DNA of 64,000 bases. Origin: Hyperoplus lanceolatus (taxonomy: Eukaryota; Chordata; Actinopteri; Uranoscopiformes; Ammodytidae). The stretch spans positions 17,729,501-17,793,500 of the forward strand of contig CM049395.1 of the NCBI GenBank assembly GCA_026929865.2. Direction: 5' to 3'. The number at the start of each line of letters is the position of its first letter. Positions within the stretch are counted from its first letter, which is position 1. The notes below the pieces were generated by a model. That model searched no databases, was not told the origin of the DNA, and saw nothing but the letters and a program-made list of their open reading frames with translations. Of the stretch, positions 13,690 to 28,085 are shown piece by piece. The translations under genes and the position numbers were made by a program.

Positions 13690-13690
<1 letters not shown>
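13262..13690 (-). promoter_or_regulatory. rbpms2: rbpms2 5'UTR and promoter region, GC-rich
   Basis: The sequence upstream of the rbpms2 start codon is locally CpG-rich in an otherwise AT-rich window, as expected for a vertebrate promoter. It includes a (GCT)n run just before the ATG and lies next to a long (TC)n tract. The transcription start itself cannot be fixed from sequence. Confidence 0.5.

Positions 13691-13751
<61 letters not shown>
13691..13751. repeat. (TC)n microsatellite at the rbpms2 promoter
   Basis: About 30 perfect TC dinucleotides (GA on the rbpms2 sense strand), some 430 bp upstream of the start codon. Tracts of this kind can act as GAGA-type or H-DNA-forming promoter elements, but function here is only a possibility. 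Confidence 0.95.
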
Positions 13752-13753
<2 letters not shown>

Positions 13754-14324
13754 CCGCTTTTCAATTAGGTCATCAATTATGTTGGAGTCCGCTGTGAGCC
13801 GTAATCAAGCTGCAGATCCGCCTCAGCTGTTGCAGGCAGACCCGGCCCCTCAGCCGTCGCATCAACGTTTCCATGGACCCGGATAGCCAATGGTAATTTC
13901 TCCAAAAACCTCTTTCATTTATATTAGCCCTAGAATAAATTTTTTTATTAAAAATGATAGGCCCATTATTGGTATATTATGGTTGTAGTTTTGTTGTACA
14001 TTTTCTGTGTGCTATGTCTACCAAAGAATACACTTTCATTGAGGGTAAATGTGCTTTAAAGTTATGATATATTAAGCAACAAGGATTTAAATTATTATTA
14101 TTGAGGGTTATAATATAATTATAACCCTTTTGCATATATGTCTTACTATTTAAGATGTGGGCTGAATTATTCTAATATGTTGAGTAAAATAAAACATTAA
14201 AACGGACCTTCTGTATTTTAGTGATGTTTAGCATTCAATGTGTAGATAAATGGCATCAGTTTGCTAATCTTAATCATTTTCAAGCTTAAGGAAATGTTTC
14301 CTTAAACACACACCCATACACAAT

Positions 14325-14428
<104 letters not shown>

Positions 14429-17280
14429 TCTGTATTTTAATCATTTGGATCTGGGCTGACGCAACATTGCCGTGGGTGGAGAAATGACCCATCATGCAGT
14501 GCGTTTCCTCACAAGTCAACTCTCAAAGGCCAGACAGTTTCCTGACTTTGTATTGGAACACAATCAGGCCTGCAGGGTGAGGAGGGGGCTCGGTGGTGGC
14601 CGATTGGACAGACGTATTCTCGCTGTAGGCCTACTTCTTATTTGTTTTAAAAATAGCAAAGCACCACTGTGTTGTCAGTGGGTTTCTGTACACACTGAAC
14701 CAAAATGGTACAAACACATACAACACAGGCATACATATATGCACATAATACACACACACACACATATGTGTGTATAACCTATCCTTACCCGTAGAGAGAT
14801 ATAGGGAGATCAAGTCATACACAAGTAAACGTTCAGCTTCAGTGAGAGATGAGACTGTCAACAGTGAGAAATATATTATATTTTATATATCTCCGTTTTC
14901 TGACCAGTAATTGTGTTTCAATACAGCAGTTATTTCACCCTGTGGATTAAATATTTAATATCATGTCTAAGCAATTATCAAAAATCCTTTACATGAAATG
15001 AGGCTTGCAGCCTCTCAAATGAACATATTAGTAGATTTTCCCTGCTTTATATAGATGAAAACTGAATATCTTTGGGATTTGGACTGTTCCTCAGACAATA
15101 CGACAATTTTGACAACAACCAATCAATCAGTGAATACTTAGCACAAGTGGCAGATTGATTGATAATAAAAATATCTTGTTGCAGTGCAATCATGGGCAAT
15201 AGAAAATCCAACCAATTTTTTTTTTTTAAATGATCCATATTTCTTAAAATTTGTTTAAGCAAAATCTCCTTGAAATATCAGTAGATCTCAGTTCAAATAA
15301 GCTTGTATTGATTTGTTTGTATGTTGAAGGGGGGAGGGTTTAGGGCCTCTTTCACGAGCCTGTGTGCCGGCGTCAAACCTTCCCGGTTCTGGTGGTTTTG
15401 GCTGAGTATAACTTCTAATTTGATGTACACAGTTTTATTTGAGCATGTGTTCTTAGCATGTTTTATACACATTTTTTCTTTATGTATTTTCTTATGTTAA
15501 ATCTGTTTTGTTTTTCACCTGGCTCAAAGACACATACGTCCCTTTGGTACAATAATTTCTGAATAAAGCAGAATACAGTAGAAATTAAGAGATCTGCCTT
15601 CTTTCAGCAGCTGCATAATACTTTTATGTTAACAATATATATTACGCTCTGTTTGTAATTTTAGTTACACTCGCTGCCTATAAAATATTGACTGAGCCGC
15701 TGTGTGTTCATTTAGAAGAAAGTTATGCACATAATATGATCATACAGAGTCTCATGTCTTTAAATGCACATCAGTGATTTTCATCAGTTAGATTGATTTA
15801 TAATTGCACACATTTGCTATATGTTATCAGGAATTATTTTTATATTGGGATGACTATTTCAACCGTTTTGTATCCTTTTTTGCAACATGTCTGTCTTAAA
15901 GTGGCTAGGGGAACTTTGCATTTGTGTTAATAGGAGCCCCTTTGTATAAAAGCAGTAGTGTTTTTACGATGCCAGCTGTTCCTGGGTGAGCGTACCCGGA
16001 CAGAGGCTTTAAGGAAAACTTTATAGAAATAGCGTTCTTTGCAGTGATGGTCTCGTTTGCTGTTACATGTAATATAGGATGTAACAGGAAAAAGGAAAAA
16101 TTATACTGTTCAAGAAATATTTGAAGTTCATCATAGCTACTTTGAGGAGACATTTGTAAACCTTTTAATGAAGGATTATCAGTTTATTCCTATTGTTTGA
16201 GAACATATAACTAATCATCTCATATTTCTGGGTTAGGTCTTCTCTAAACTTGGAAGCCTGAAAGTGTTTTTTTGTTTTTGTTTTTGCCTTTGCATTTGTT
16301 TCACATCACCTCTTCTCTGTCTACTTATTTAATGCAGCTGTTTAAAAATGATACATTTCCTTATAATAGCCAGTATTTGACCACTGATGTAAAAAGGGTT
16401 AAAAAACAGACGAGTCACTGAAGCTCTGAAGATTTTATGCCCATCTCCCCAGACGAAGATAGCTGTGTGTAGATGTTCTGTGCAAATGATTTCTTATTTA
16501 TGTGTCTCTTTGGCCGGATTTAAAGGAACACTCTGTGTCGTTTGGAGCTAAACTCAAAGACCTCTCCTCTCTAAGTGTTGACATAGAAGCTTTACATAAT
16601 TGAGGGCTGAGAGATTTATAGTTGAAAATATCAAGAGAATTCTATTTTTTATCTTTTTAGTACACACTGCTGCTGCTTCTCATGAATAGAAGAAACTGGA
16701 AAATACAGTTTTTTTTAATGGAATCGCTGAATGGCTGTCTTCTGCTTTTACATCACAACCTGTCCCAAATGTCTCAATAATCGATATATTGTCAGGACTA
16801 AACAGTGTAAGTTTAGGAGGCTGAATTACAAATATTATTTTGCAGACTCTTGATTTATTAGTACTAGATATAGTTGGAATTGTGTTGTTTAGATTGTGAC
16901 CCCTTATCACAGGTTATGAATGATTGTGATCTGAAATAAACAATGATTAACTCTAAGATAGATTTATTTTAATCATTTTAGAGGCACACTTAGCTGAAAT
17001 TATTTTGGTATTTCAAAAATTATAAAAAAAAAGGAAAAGCCAAAGTTGAAAGTTGAGAAAATAACCATTATTATTTGTAGCAGAGTGTTGTTTTCATTTT
17101 GTTTCCTACCCTGGTAAGTAGCTTATACCCCATTAGATTGCATATGTTTAAAGGAATGATAATACTCTAAAAGGTCAGCTTAATGCCTAGGCTACTCCCT
17201 CTATGTCTCAGATCCATAAGTATGAAACATTATGAAAACCATAAAAACATGGGGTATGATTTTTACCTGCTCCGCCATTG

Positions 17281-17888
17281 TAGCCTGGTCCTACCCAAGC
17301 CACAACCACAGCGAGTTCTACTAGCATCCAATGCGGAAGTGACAAAAATTTTAGTTCACTTCAATTTCTCGTTGACTCCCATGTTAAATAGGCCGTTTTC
17401 ACAGCATTATTAAGCCTATTTACGGCCTAGTCCAAAAAACCATTCTAGTCTGTATGTTTAGGTCATATCTCCATGACACTGAGGGGTGAAATGTTTTCGT
17501 ATTACGCTAGTTTTTAAACTATTGGAGGTTAAAATTTACAAATAATTAGGGGCGTGGCCTCTTGAGTGACAGCTAGCCCCCCGCTGGCCCTCACTTCGCC
17601 TCAGAGGTATACATCAGCTAAATGGGCGTATCTCCCTCCCCCCTGACGTCATATCAATGCCCTCTTTGGTACAAGGAAATGAGGCGGAGTAAAAATCTGA
17701 CAAGTTGGCGACGCGCATAGGCCAGGACGATTGGTTGCAGTTTGAATAAGGTCAGCACGGATGCTACATCCATTTTATATACTATCTATGGTCCTACCAG
17801 ACCATGGTACTTAATTTAATTTGTACAGAAGACTACTGAAGGTAAATGAAAATTGAGCAGAAGTAGCTAGGCGGGCGGTGCCAGGCTA
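17281..17888. mobile_element. TAGCCTGG...CCAGGCTA MITE, split by a later insertion
   Basis: The ends TAGCCTGG (17281) and CCAGGCTA (to 17888) are flanked by the direct repeat CCATTG (17275-17280 and 17889-17894). Removing 17296-17789 and one copy of its 9-bp duplication leaves a ~105-bp element. That remainder closely matches the intact 111-bp element at 19501-19611 (shared ACCAGACCAT, TACTTAATTT, ACTACTGAAG, AAAATTGAGC). Confidence 0.8.
17296..17789. mobile_element. 494-bp insertion with 9-bp target duplication, family unknown
   Basis: The segment lies inside the MITE at 17281-17888 and is bounded by GGTCCTACC at 17287-17295 and 17790-17798. It has no obvious terminal inverted repeat and no poly(A) tail. 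Its right end, CATTTTATATACTATCTAT, resembles the right end of the insertion at 33673-34206. The uninterrupted relative at 19501-19611 shows the pre-insertion state. Confidence 0.7.
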
Positions 17889-19500
17889 CCATTGTAACCG
17901 GGTAAACATTCACCTCTCTGTCGCCCTCTTTGTAGTATTCTCTCTTCTGATTGGATACAATGTTTCTCTGCCGAGACTCTGAGAGACCTATGTTATGAAG
18001 CGTGCACACTATATAAGTGATCACTGTATGAATATAGATAACGTAAATATATTGCTTACTTCTGCTTTAACAAAATCTAAGCAAATTATAATGCCAGATT
18101 ATATTATTGTGAAAATGTGTATAAAATGATGAGACATATTTCCATCTAAAGATATGGTGCAGCCTTACAAACATCGAGTCGAGAATCGTCATGTTTGAAT
18201 ATTTTACTCAATGTAAGAATCATTTAGTTTCAGTCAAAGGCTTTCGAATAGATACATTTTATAATTCCTGTTAGAGTGGATTAAGATGTTTGAATAGAAT
18301 TAAAGCGATTTCAGAAACCGGAATCTTTTCTCCACATTACTAAAAGCAAAACAATATATTTCACTGGATAAGCCAACCCTTCATTGTTCCCACTAAATAA
18401 TCCAAACACTTCTAAAGCGTTGAATCAGATTTCTTCCGCCTCTCTCTTTCTACCCACAAACACCTGACAAAAACCAAGACTGTATAGCTCAGAGGCTCTG
18501 GGTAAGCCTCATGTTTTATTTGCGAAAAGCGGCCCCATTGTCCCATAAGTCACCTCGCACAGCACTCTTCTGCTTCACGCCACACTGAGCCTGTCCTACT
18601 GTGTTAGCATCACCCGCTGCTAAAGCACTTAGCTTGTGTTCTCCGTGTCCTCTGTGGTACCGCCAAACATCCATTTGGAGGTCCTATAACTTTGAAGCTT
18701 TTCACCCACACACTGAGCGAGGGAGGCGCGGGATGCATTTGTGACGTTTCGTGAATACTTTTTCCAATAAATCGCCCTGTACACAAATACATTAAAGCTA
18801 ATCTGGATATGCATGTTGTCCCGCTTCTCAGCCCAAACAGCTTGACGGGTATGGAATTAGATTTGTTTTAACTATTGAAATACTTTAAAACCAATAATAA
18901 CCTTAATACCCTATTAGTGAGTGATAGCACCAGTTAGCCATTTGGTTGCCACATTTTATCTGTTGGCCTTTTTTTTTTAACACTTGTCAGACATTGTCAC
19001 ACCTGCTGTGAGAGCCAACAAGGACAGGAGGAGGGCAGCTAGGCTTCCACGTCGGCTGCAAATCAATCTACACTCATTTACTGCTCCGTTGATAGGCCTA
19101 CATGCATCAAGCATACCCGGGTTTGGTTTATTGATGGAAAGTATATTTAAAAATGTTAGGTTGATGTCTTTTGTGTCACGAAAGTTCTCAGCAGTATGTG
19201 AATTTTCACCCAAGCGACATGAATAACAATTTAATGATTTGATTTTGTCTTGTGTCATAGCTGCACTCCTAAGAAGCTTCACAGCTGCCATCTTACATCA
19301 AATCTTTGCAGTGCACAAAGTTATTACAAGGGAATTTTAACATGGGGCATATGTTTAATAAAACATTTGTCAATATTACTTACTTAAACATCCAGAAGAC
19401 ACGGAGCAACATTAGCAATTCATCTTGAGTTGTGTTTCCTTTCACCTGACGAGTGTAAGTTCAATATTCATTTTCCTTTTAGCTCAGTTTTGGTCTCCAC

Positions 19501-19611
19501 CTAGCCTGGTCCAACCAGACCATCTTACTTAATTTGATTTGTACATTTGTTGACTACTGAAGGGAAAATGAAAATTGAGCGGAAGTAGGTATGCAGGCGG
19601 AGCCAGGCTAG
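19501..19611. mobile_element. 111-bp MITE, intact
   Basis: The perfect 9-bp terminal inverted repeats CTAGCCTGG and CCAGGCTAG are flanked by the direct repeat TCTCCAC (19494-19500, 19612-19618). There is no coding capacity. It belongs to the same family as the split copy at 17281. Confidence 0.85.
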
Positions 19612-19828
19612 TCTCCACCAGCTCCTGAAAGGTATCTGGTTAACGTAAGCATTGAGACTATGGGGTTATCCCTATGTTCATACATTTCTAAGATTTTTTT
19701 TTTGCTTCAAAATAAGGCCCTATGTTCCCACAGCCCCATGTTCCTGAAATTGGCGATTATGTTCAGGAATCATAGCTTTGTGGTTAGGGTAAGGGAACAG
19801 GGACAGTGAGAGGTTAGAATAGGAGTGA

Positions 19829-19829
19829 T

Positions 19830-19856
<27 letters not shown>
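19829..19856. repeat. (CA)n microsatellite
   Basis: About 13 CA units, perfect. Confidence 0.9.
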
Positions 19857-19860
<4 letters not shown>

Positions 19861-22800
19861 TACTTTTCTCATATGGCTGCTGGAACATAGAGCGGTGGGA
19901 ACATAAACACGCTCCAGAGACAATTCACTAAAAGAAGTTAAAAAAAGCAACAAAAAAATGCATAGAGGAAAACAAAAACTATGAGCTAAAAAAAATCTGA
20001 AAGATTGACCAGATTTCCGGTACTTCTGTGACATTGTGTGTTACATTAGAGAAATGACAGATTATCTTGTTATTTAGCTTATGACTTAAAACAGACTGGA
20101 ATCAAAGTATTGCCTATTACAGCTGAAACAATCCCACTCTTTGCATTCCTAACAAGAGGAAATGCTAGAGGAATGACCCACTGGGACCCTTTAAATGTCC
20201 TTTTCTCATGAAGTGAAACAAGCAGACAAAAAAGAAACTCGACTGAGAATTTCCATGGGAGAACGCTTTCTAAACCACGCATTCATGCAATATTTAAAAA
20301 AGTAATAATTCAAAGACATTTTAAGTGGCTTAGAACTAAATGAACAAAAGAAGCCAGCTGATTCTCTTCATATTTCAGAGGGGGTGTTACATGAAAACGC
20401 AAAATGAAACTGTGAACTTAGTGAAAAATAAACACTTTCACAACATCCTCCCTCTGCAATAAGGTCTTCACTTCCTGTTTGTGTATAGAATATGGGACAC
20501 GGAGGGTTATGCTATTTAAACCAAAGGGCAGCAAATTCCCAGCTAGTAGAGGCCAGTGGGATCTGAACTTCTGCTGCCAGCTTCTCAAGGGGACATGAAG
20601 TGGGCGAGGAAATGCAGAAAGAAGGAAAACAAGATAATGCTGAAAAAAAGAAGGGCATAGACGATAATTAACCGACTAGGATGATATCAGATCTTTACAA
20701 CTTAAGATTTTTTCCTTTTGTGACCGATGACTTCTCTTCCCAAAAACTACATGAACATCTGTAGCTTGAAAAATTCTATAAATATAATGTTTTAGCTCTA
20801 CATACGTCACATCATTGTCACAATGCAACATTTTGCTTATTCTTACATGGTGATCTATTTATATCCTTATAGGCTACACAAATGATTAATTATAAAGAAT
20901 TAAGATTGTGAATGAAGCAATGTGTGAAAAGGGGACAAAGGCAGAAAAGAAGAAGGCAATTAGCTAGAAGACTTGTAAACCCTAACCAAAAGATTTTTAA
21001 ATATCATGTTTGCAAATGAGGAATTTTAACACGTTAGACCTTTTTGTGAGTAACACTGAAGTATTAGTTTTGAGCTGAAGTAAGGATATGATTAACCCTG
21101 AGCATAAAGACTGGAGGCAAAAGGAAACGGCCTTACTCGTTCTTCTCAAGTAAGAAAAGGTGAGAAAAACATACCTTCTAAGTGTATAACATCTGTTGTT
21201 CTGTTTGTTTAATCTATAAACATTTTCAAATGTTGTGCATTTTCTGGGGGTATTGTCTTAATATCACGTTGTGAGGTTTCCAAGTGTTGGTACCAATGTG
21301 CTACAAAACAAAAACTCATGCTCAGTGACTGACTCAAACCGTGATATAGCTTCTGCACCAAAACACTGGACAGACAGATTCTGTTCTTTATCAAGAGGCA
21401 TTTTTTAGCTTCACCTACAACCACAAATTGTTATTTGATAGTTTAGTCTCTAGAAAAATGTTTGATCATTTCTACAAAACATGATAATGCATGTGCTTTA
21501 GTGGTGTTGTTATTATTTATTTTTTACTTTCCACAGGGCCAAGCCTCCTGTTTCGTCCTGATTCAGTCTGAATCCTGCTCTCTACACACGACTTGAGATT
21601 TGTATTGATCTTCTCATCTTGTATGCCGAGCATATTTCGCAAAATGTTCAAATCTTAAAAAACTCTATATAGGACTAAAGAAACTATGCCCACTGCCTAA
21701 TTCTTTTTTAAATAATTATACTAGACAACAAATGGGATCAAATGTCCTTGGTGGAGATGAGTGGATTTGAAAAATCTAGACATCAGTGCTGAAACCGGCA
21801 GATAGAGGAAATACATGTTTAACTGAACCACTTTGTCGCTTCCTGAATAGGCTATAAGGCAAAACTGAAATTGGCAAATAATATAAAGAGGGAAAATATT
21901 ATTGGGTTTCCATTTGTGGGTACTTTAATGTGAGTGTTCTATGTTATTGTGTTTGCATTCAACTGTAATATCTACACCCATTATGAGGAGAGTGTGTACT
22001 AGCCTGTACATACTCAGCATAGGGATTTCAAAGACAGGAAGGCCGTCTGATAACAATCGGAGTGTAACGCCCTCCGCCTGCAGGCTCTTTCTGTGGCACC
22101 CAAACACAGCAGACGATCTTCTCCAGCAAATGTAAGTGATGTTTGTACACTTTTTGCTCAGCTGTGAGACACGGACAAGGTCTGTTTTTCTGGGCAGCTT
22201 CTCTGGAATGTAAACCACCCACTATACACTCATAAACACTGCGTTACAACTGTGTGATGGTGTGAGGCCTGATGATTTCCCTTGCTCGGTTTCCCTTCGG
22301 TCTCATGATTAATAAAAATAATTAAATTTTACATCATTTGGAACAAAAACAATCATTGCTGCTGGATATTATTTCTCATGGGGAATTCTTTAAATCAACC
22401 GTCCACTTATAAGAATAGCAGTGTATGTATGTGTGTGTGTGTGTACTTTATCTACACAAACATTGTGTTTGAGGTCATCACTTTGAGGCATGACGTGTGT
22501 TTATAATGGTCATAGGAAGATGACGTGGTGTGTCATATTGTGGACTGGAGCCACGGGACTGAGTTAGTTTATCTACTCTGCATAGTTTTCCTTTCCGGTG
22601 TTTGTGAGTTTCTTTGAAAAAGCTCTAGACTCCACATGTTTAGCATATTTATGTAGCCACCTCACAGTGGTAAATCCAAACAAATAAATCTACTCCAGCA
22701 CAACTGTGTTACGTCAAAAGAAGCTTTCTGTGTATATTAAAAATAGCATGTTTCATGAAGAATGGGAGACCGTCCAAGTAGTGAACTGAGCTCATAAATT

Positions 22801-23339
22801 GTTTTGATAACAGATTGATGGACGAAAATGCAAATGGGAACCAAGTCCCACAATACACCACAAATACATAATTTTTATGATCTCTTTTTCTTTTATAGAG
22901 ATGTGATGTAGAGTGACTGTAAGAGGCTTTCAGAGCCTGTGACGGAAGGCCAACATGTGTTAAATTCAACCAGAGCCAGCTGAGAGGTGCAGCGGGGTAT
23001 TTTTGTGGTACTGGTGTGAGTGAAAAAGTTACAGCTGAAAGCATATTAAAGTTTCATCCAATCATTGTGTACTTTGACCTGTAATGTGGTGGTTTACAGT
23101 GAGTAAAAAATGCAGAGAAACAGGAGAAAAGCTAATAAATAAGTTATTATTTTCAAATGAATGACTCAACACTCTATTTTAAAGCTAAAGCATAAAAAAA
23201 TCATATGCATATGTGGTCCTTTTGTGTTTCATCTGACTAAATATTAGTTGATTGATTATTACATATATTATTATATACAATATTTTTTTTTAGTGATGCT
23301 AGAGGTACGGCTCTAATAACAGATTTTTTTTTTGATCCA

Positions 23340-23600
23340 GATTTAAATATTTTTAAAACTATTGAATGGATTGTCTTCTATACAGATGTTTCCATTGCCC
23401 AAAAGATAACCCTTCTGACTCTTTCTTTCACACCACCATGACATGAGCTTGAAATGTATGTTTCAGCATTCAATTGCCTATATTAAAAACAATTGGATGG
23501 ATTGTCATGAAATCTGATACAGAGATGGATGGTCCCCTTATAAGTCCATCATCAGGTATACTTTTTAATGGATTTAATGACCTCCCCATCAGCTTCAACT
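23340..23600. repeat. degraded fish interspersed repeat
   Basis: The phrase 'ttggatggattgtcatgaaat' and a diverged second copy upstream ('ttgaatggattgtcttct') resemble a repeat common in percomorph genomes. Ends and class cannot be set by eye. Confidence 0.35.
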
Positions 23601-23891
23601 GTCTAAGTTAAGCTTAACTAAATTCAATATTATATTTGATCAACAGCAGCATGTGAGCAGTGTCACTGCTGGAATGCTGACATTGGGATTTAGCTCAAAA
23701 CACTGCTTTGCCTAATTGGAGCCATTATTTTAATGAGCTCTTTTTGTCGATAAAGAAAAGTCATGGTCTGTAGAAAACAGAAGGTTGTTTCCTGTTATTA
23801 TTATACTTTATCTTGGTATCTTGAGATAACATGATAATCAACCTGTTATCACAATATGTTGTTTCCTATATTCATTATCTCATTATAATAG

Positions 23892-23918
23892 TTAGATAGA
23901 TAGATAGATAGATAGATG
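23892..23918. repeat. (GATA)n microsatellite
   Basis: About 6-7 perfect GATA units. Confidence 0.9.
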
Positions 23919-26900
23919 GACACAAAAATGTACCAGGTACTTTTACATAGTAGAAAACCAAAAAAGGCAAGTAGAGTAGAGTAGAGATGGTACCATGTAG
24001 TGGAAAGGCCCCATAAGTGTCGGTATGTAAATCTCTCAGAGCATCAATCATTAGACTCCAATCCAAACACATGTTAAACACACATTGTTCCCTTTCTGCT
24101 CCACAGTCCGAGGCATGGCTCTCATCTAATGGACAATAACAAGGCACTAAAGAGCAGCAGGACATAGCTCAGTCCCACTCAGAGACACTAAATCAATCTG
24201 TTCCAAATAAACACCAGGCTTTTACGCCATTTGCTCATCCTGAAACCTGAGTTCGGAGTGTGACATTTTAATTTATTACAATCTAGTTAGAAACAGATGA
24301 AGACTTTTTCTACCTGGATATAGTGTAGTGTGGTCTGTATGCTCGTAGAGTAAAACATCCTTGTTCTTATTTAGCTTTTTGTTTTTATCATTTCTGCTGC
24401 TTAACGTTGTAAATGCTAAATATACCTTCTTTTTAGGATTGTTATATTTTTTCATAGGAACATACTGATGTCTAATGCAGGCAGTCAAAATGTTATTTTC
24501 CTCAAGTTATTCTACATGTTAGATACCTCTATGTCCCCTACTTATCCAGAAATCATAAAGTTTGAGATGTTATGGAATTTCCTACACACCACAGCTAGTA
24601 GTTGAAGTTACTTTTTTTATATCTTAGATTCTATGAATTGTTTATATTTTTGACTATATTTTGGTCCTACTTCTGTGAAAAAAATTAAGTGAAAGATTAA
24701 AAAAAGTGGCCACTGATTTACAGAAACTATTTGGTTTGTTTTTATCACACATATATTTGTCACAAAATATGATGTATTTTAATGTTGATGGTTAAAACAA
24801 ATTTTTAGTGCTGAAAAACTTAAGTACTAGAATATTACTGGACTACTGCTTTAACATGTTTGGACATTCTTTCCTTCAGATTTTCCCACCTCTTGCATGT
24901 GAGAGTTTGCACGTGCATAACGTGAACACAAACCTTTCCTATTTCACAAAACATACGTTGTCTCATTCAGTATATTTTCACAGAGTCTTCCTCTTGTGAG
25001 TTAATTATGTTCCACAGTAACTACAACCACTGCACACACAACAATGAGGCTGCTGCTAAAATCCATTCTTAATGGTGGAATTTTCTTTGCAAATAGCTTT
25101 AAATTGTCACTCATTACAAGCCAAAGACACAAACCATTAACTGGAGAGGAAAATTCAGGTAGCAATTTAGGGCAAAGAGTCATTCGGCAGAAGTAAGGCA
25201 GCAGAGGCAGCGAGCAGAACTAATTTCATCAAATATTAAACTTGGTTAGGAGACTCCTAGGACCCCAGTGGGATTACCCTGCAGCCTGATGACATGAGGA
25301 GAGCTGGAGGATCATGGGATAATTCGTACAGGAAGCATAGGTAGCCATTTTGAAAAATAATTATTACAAAGTATTCAGAGAAAATATCCGATCTGGTTAC
25401 TTTACTACACTGGTGAAAAAATACCTTATAAAAGTTTTGGCCATGTTAAAGTATGAAAAAGATTCCATATATCTTGTTCCCTCTGCATGTGTCAACTTGA
25501 ACATGATTTGTGTGATATGAAATTCGCAATAATATACTATATGACTGTGTACAGTGTTCACTTTGTCAAGTATTTATAGATGTAGTCTTAATCATGATAT
25601 AAACAGTTAGTTTTAATTTAGTTTATATTTAGTCAACCTTATCCTGTTTTATTATAATCCATTTTTAGTCGACTAAAACTGTGGAGATTTTAGGTGAGTT
25701 GACAAATGTTGTGAACATTTGAGTTTAGTTTAATTTGAGAACAAGAAATAACATGTTAAAGTGTTTAATGCAAAGTGTCAGAGCTTGTTTTTTTCTTTGC
25801 ATGTGTTATTAAGAAGGAGAAGGACGAACATACTTGTTAATGAGGTGCATGTGTGCTCAGAAATTAGCTATTGTAAACTGTTAAAGTGAACCTGCCAGAT
25901 AAATGAAAATGCATTATTTGCCAAACTCAGCAGACAACAACAAAAAGTGGGAAAAAAACATCCAACTGCAAGAACAGAAGAAAAGTGTTGTATTAGGTAG
26001 ATCCATTCAATAAACCTGCAAAATTCGTATTTTTTTTCATTATCTGACCAACATGTTAAACACATGGAAAGAGGTCATAAGGTAACTTCTTACTCTGTGT
26101 TGAAAAGTTAAAAAAGTCCATATGCTGTGATGACATGATTTCTCAAACACTTTCCATTATTCTAACAAATCTAAATATTAGTAGAGGAAGTGACACACAG
26201 ACAGTCTCATTACAGTTTGAATGTGAGAGAGGAATGTTAATGCTTTGGCTAAACGTAAACAAGGTAAATTATGTACACATACACTCACTCATACAGTGCT
26301 CATACAAAGAAAGAAGGCATGACATATGAAATAGTGCTGTTAATGTTGTTTTGATTTTTAGAATAAAAACAGAAAATAAGCATAAAAAAGTCCCAAAAAT
26401 ACTGATGTATAAGTACAAGCCGATGTTCATATATGGAAACTGAAATAAAATCATCATAAGATGAGTTGAGATGAGAGATTTCACACAGGGAAATTGAGGC
26501 TATTTTACTTATTAGGAGAAATGTTGTTGAGACCAACTCCTAAGTATTTAAATCATGTATTACTTTAGTGTTTTAATCCTGTTATGTAACAGGACTAAAA
26601 GTAAAACCATAAAACGTTGCTGCTTTGCTCAGTACAAATGTAATAATATTTAATATCCTGCCTTCCAAATATAACTTTTTGCATTTTTCTTGCTGCTGGA
26701 AAAAGGCAGGAGTGCCAGCAACTTTATTTTACTTGTATGACACACTTGTTATGTTTCAAGAATACCTACAATGCCAACACTATATGTAAGTTTGAAGCAT
26801 TCAAACCAAAACCACAGCTTGATTGTTGCAAATAACATATAAAGTGAAGGTTTGAAAGCGCAGTCTATTACAGTCTGTTACTCATCTCTGTAGCAAAGCG

Positions 26901-27517
26901 ACTGCATAGATTTTATTCAGGAAAGTGAAGGTTTTACACTTTAGGTAGACATTTTAGGGCTATGGCAGGTGCTGTGTAAAGAAAAAGGTTTTTGGGGCAG
27001 AGTGAAGAGCATTACCCACGGGTGGCCAGTAGTTTGGCACAATCCCATCACCCTCCATCGCCTCCGCTCAGCTCCTCCAGCTGAGGCCTACTTAGCACCA
27101 TTCATAATGCATGGTCACCACCCACACCCCCACCCCCTAAGCCCATGCTCCGGCCTGTCATGGCTTGTTCCCTTTGACAACTCAGCCCAACTCAACTTTT
27201 CCCCCAAAGAGGATGCGAACGGTTGCATAATTTAGATGCCGCCCGCTGTTTTGAAGGCTCATCTCTTATCAAAAATGTAGCAGAAAGAGTTTCTGGGGGA
27301 GTTTTATCTAAAGGGGGCAATGGAAGATGTTCCAGTTGAGACAATGGATGTAGGCATGGGCCAAAACTTTTACTTTGAAACTTTTCTGAAACATGTAGAC
27401 ATCAGCATCATGTATGGCTTATTGCCCACATGCATACATGTAGACCTAAACACAGGATTAGGAACAGAGACATCTACTGTATATTTAAAAACAAAAAAAT
27501 GTTAATTTAGAGTCTTA

Positions 27518-28085
27518 AGGTACGAATACACTGCACTCCGCGGCGCGGCGGTTGGCCGCGCGAATCGCAAGTTCCGCGCCGCGTGATCATATTGGGTCAT
27601 ATTGTGTCCGCCGCCCGACCAGAGTAGCCTTCTCCTACTCTGGGGCTCTGGGGATATGCTGGCGTTGGTGCTAACCGGTTCTGAGAGCACCAGTCTGCTG
27701 TGCTGATGGTGCTTTACCCAAGCTAACTGGTGCTAACTTGGTTCATAAAGCAAAACTGATAGCTGTACACAGCAGGCAACAGACACAGAGGCTATTCACA
27801 GAACTTATGGGAGCAAACTGTGACTATTATGTTTTCATCCATCATAATTTCCTCTGTCAGTCGTCCAGAAGCGAGTGACGTCGGGAGGAGCTCAACGCCG
27901 ATTGGCTATCGCGGCGCAGCCGGCGGCATAAAGTTCAATATTTTCAACTTCTGCGGCGGCCGCGCCGCCCTAGCCGCGGCGCTTGAACCGCTCGCCGCCG
28001 GCCGCCCATTTGCGCGACGGCGCGCGAAATACATTGACTTACTATGTAAACTCGACGCGCGGAGGTGTGCAGTGTGTTCGCACCT
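27518..28085. mobile_element. GC-rich Harbinger-like MITE, TSD TTA
   Basis: The ends AGGTACGAATACACTGCAC and the inverse of AGGTGCGAACACACTGCAC are flanked by TTA (27515-27517, 28086-28088), the 3-bp TWA duplication expected of PIF/Harbinger elements. The body is rich in GCGGCGCG and CGCCGCC words, in sharp contrast to its AT-rich surroundings, and has no transposase. Confidence 0.8.
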
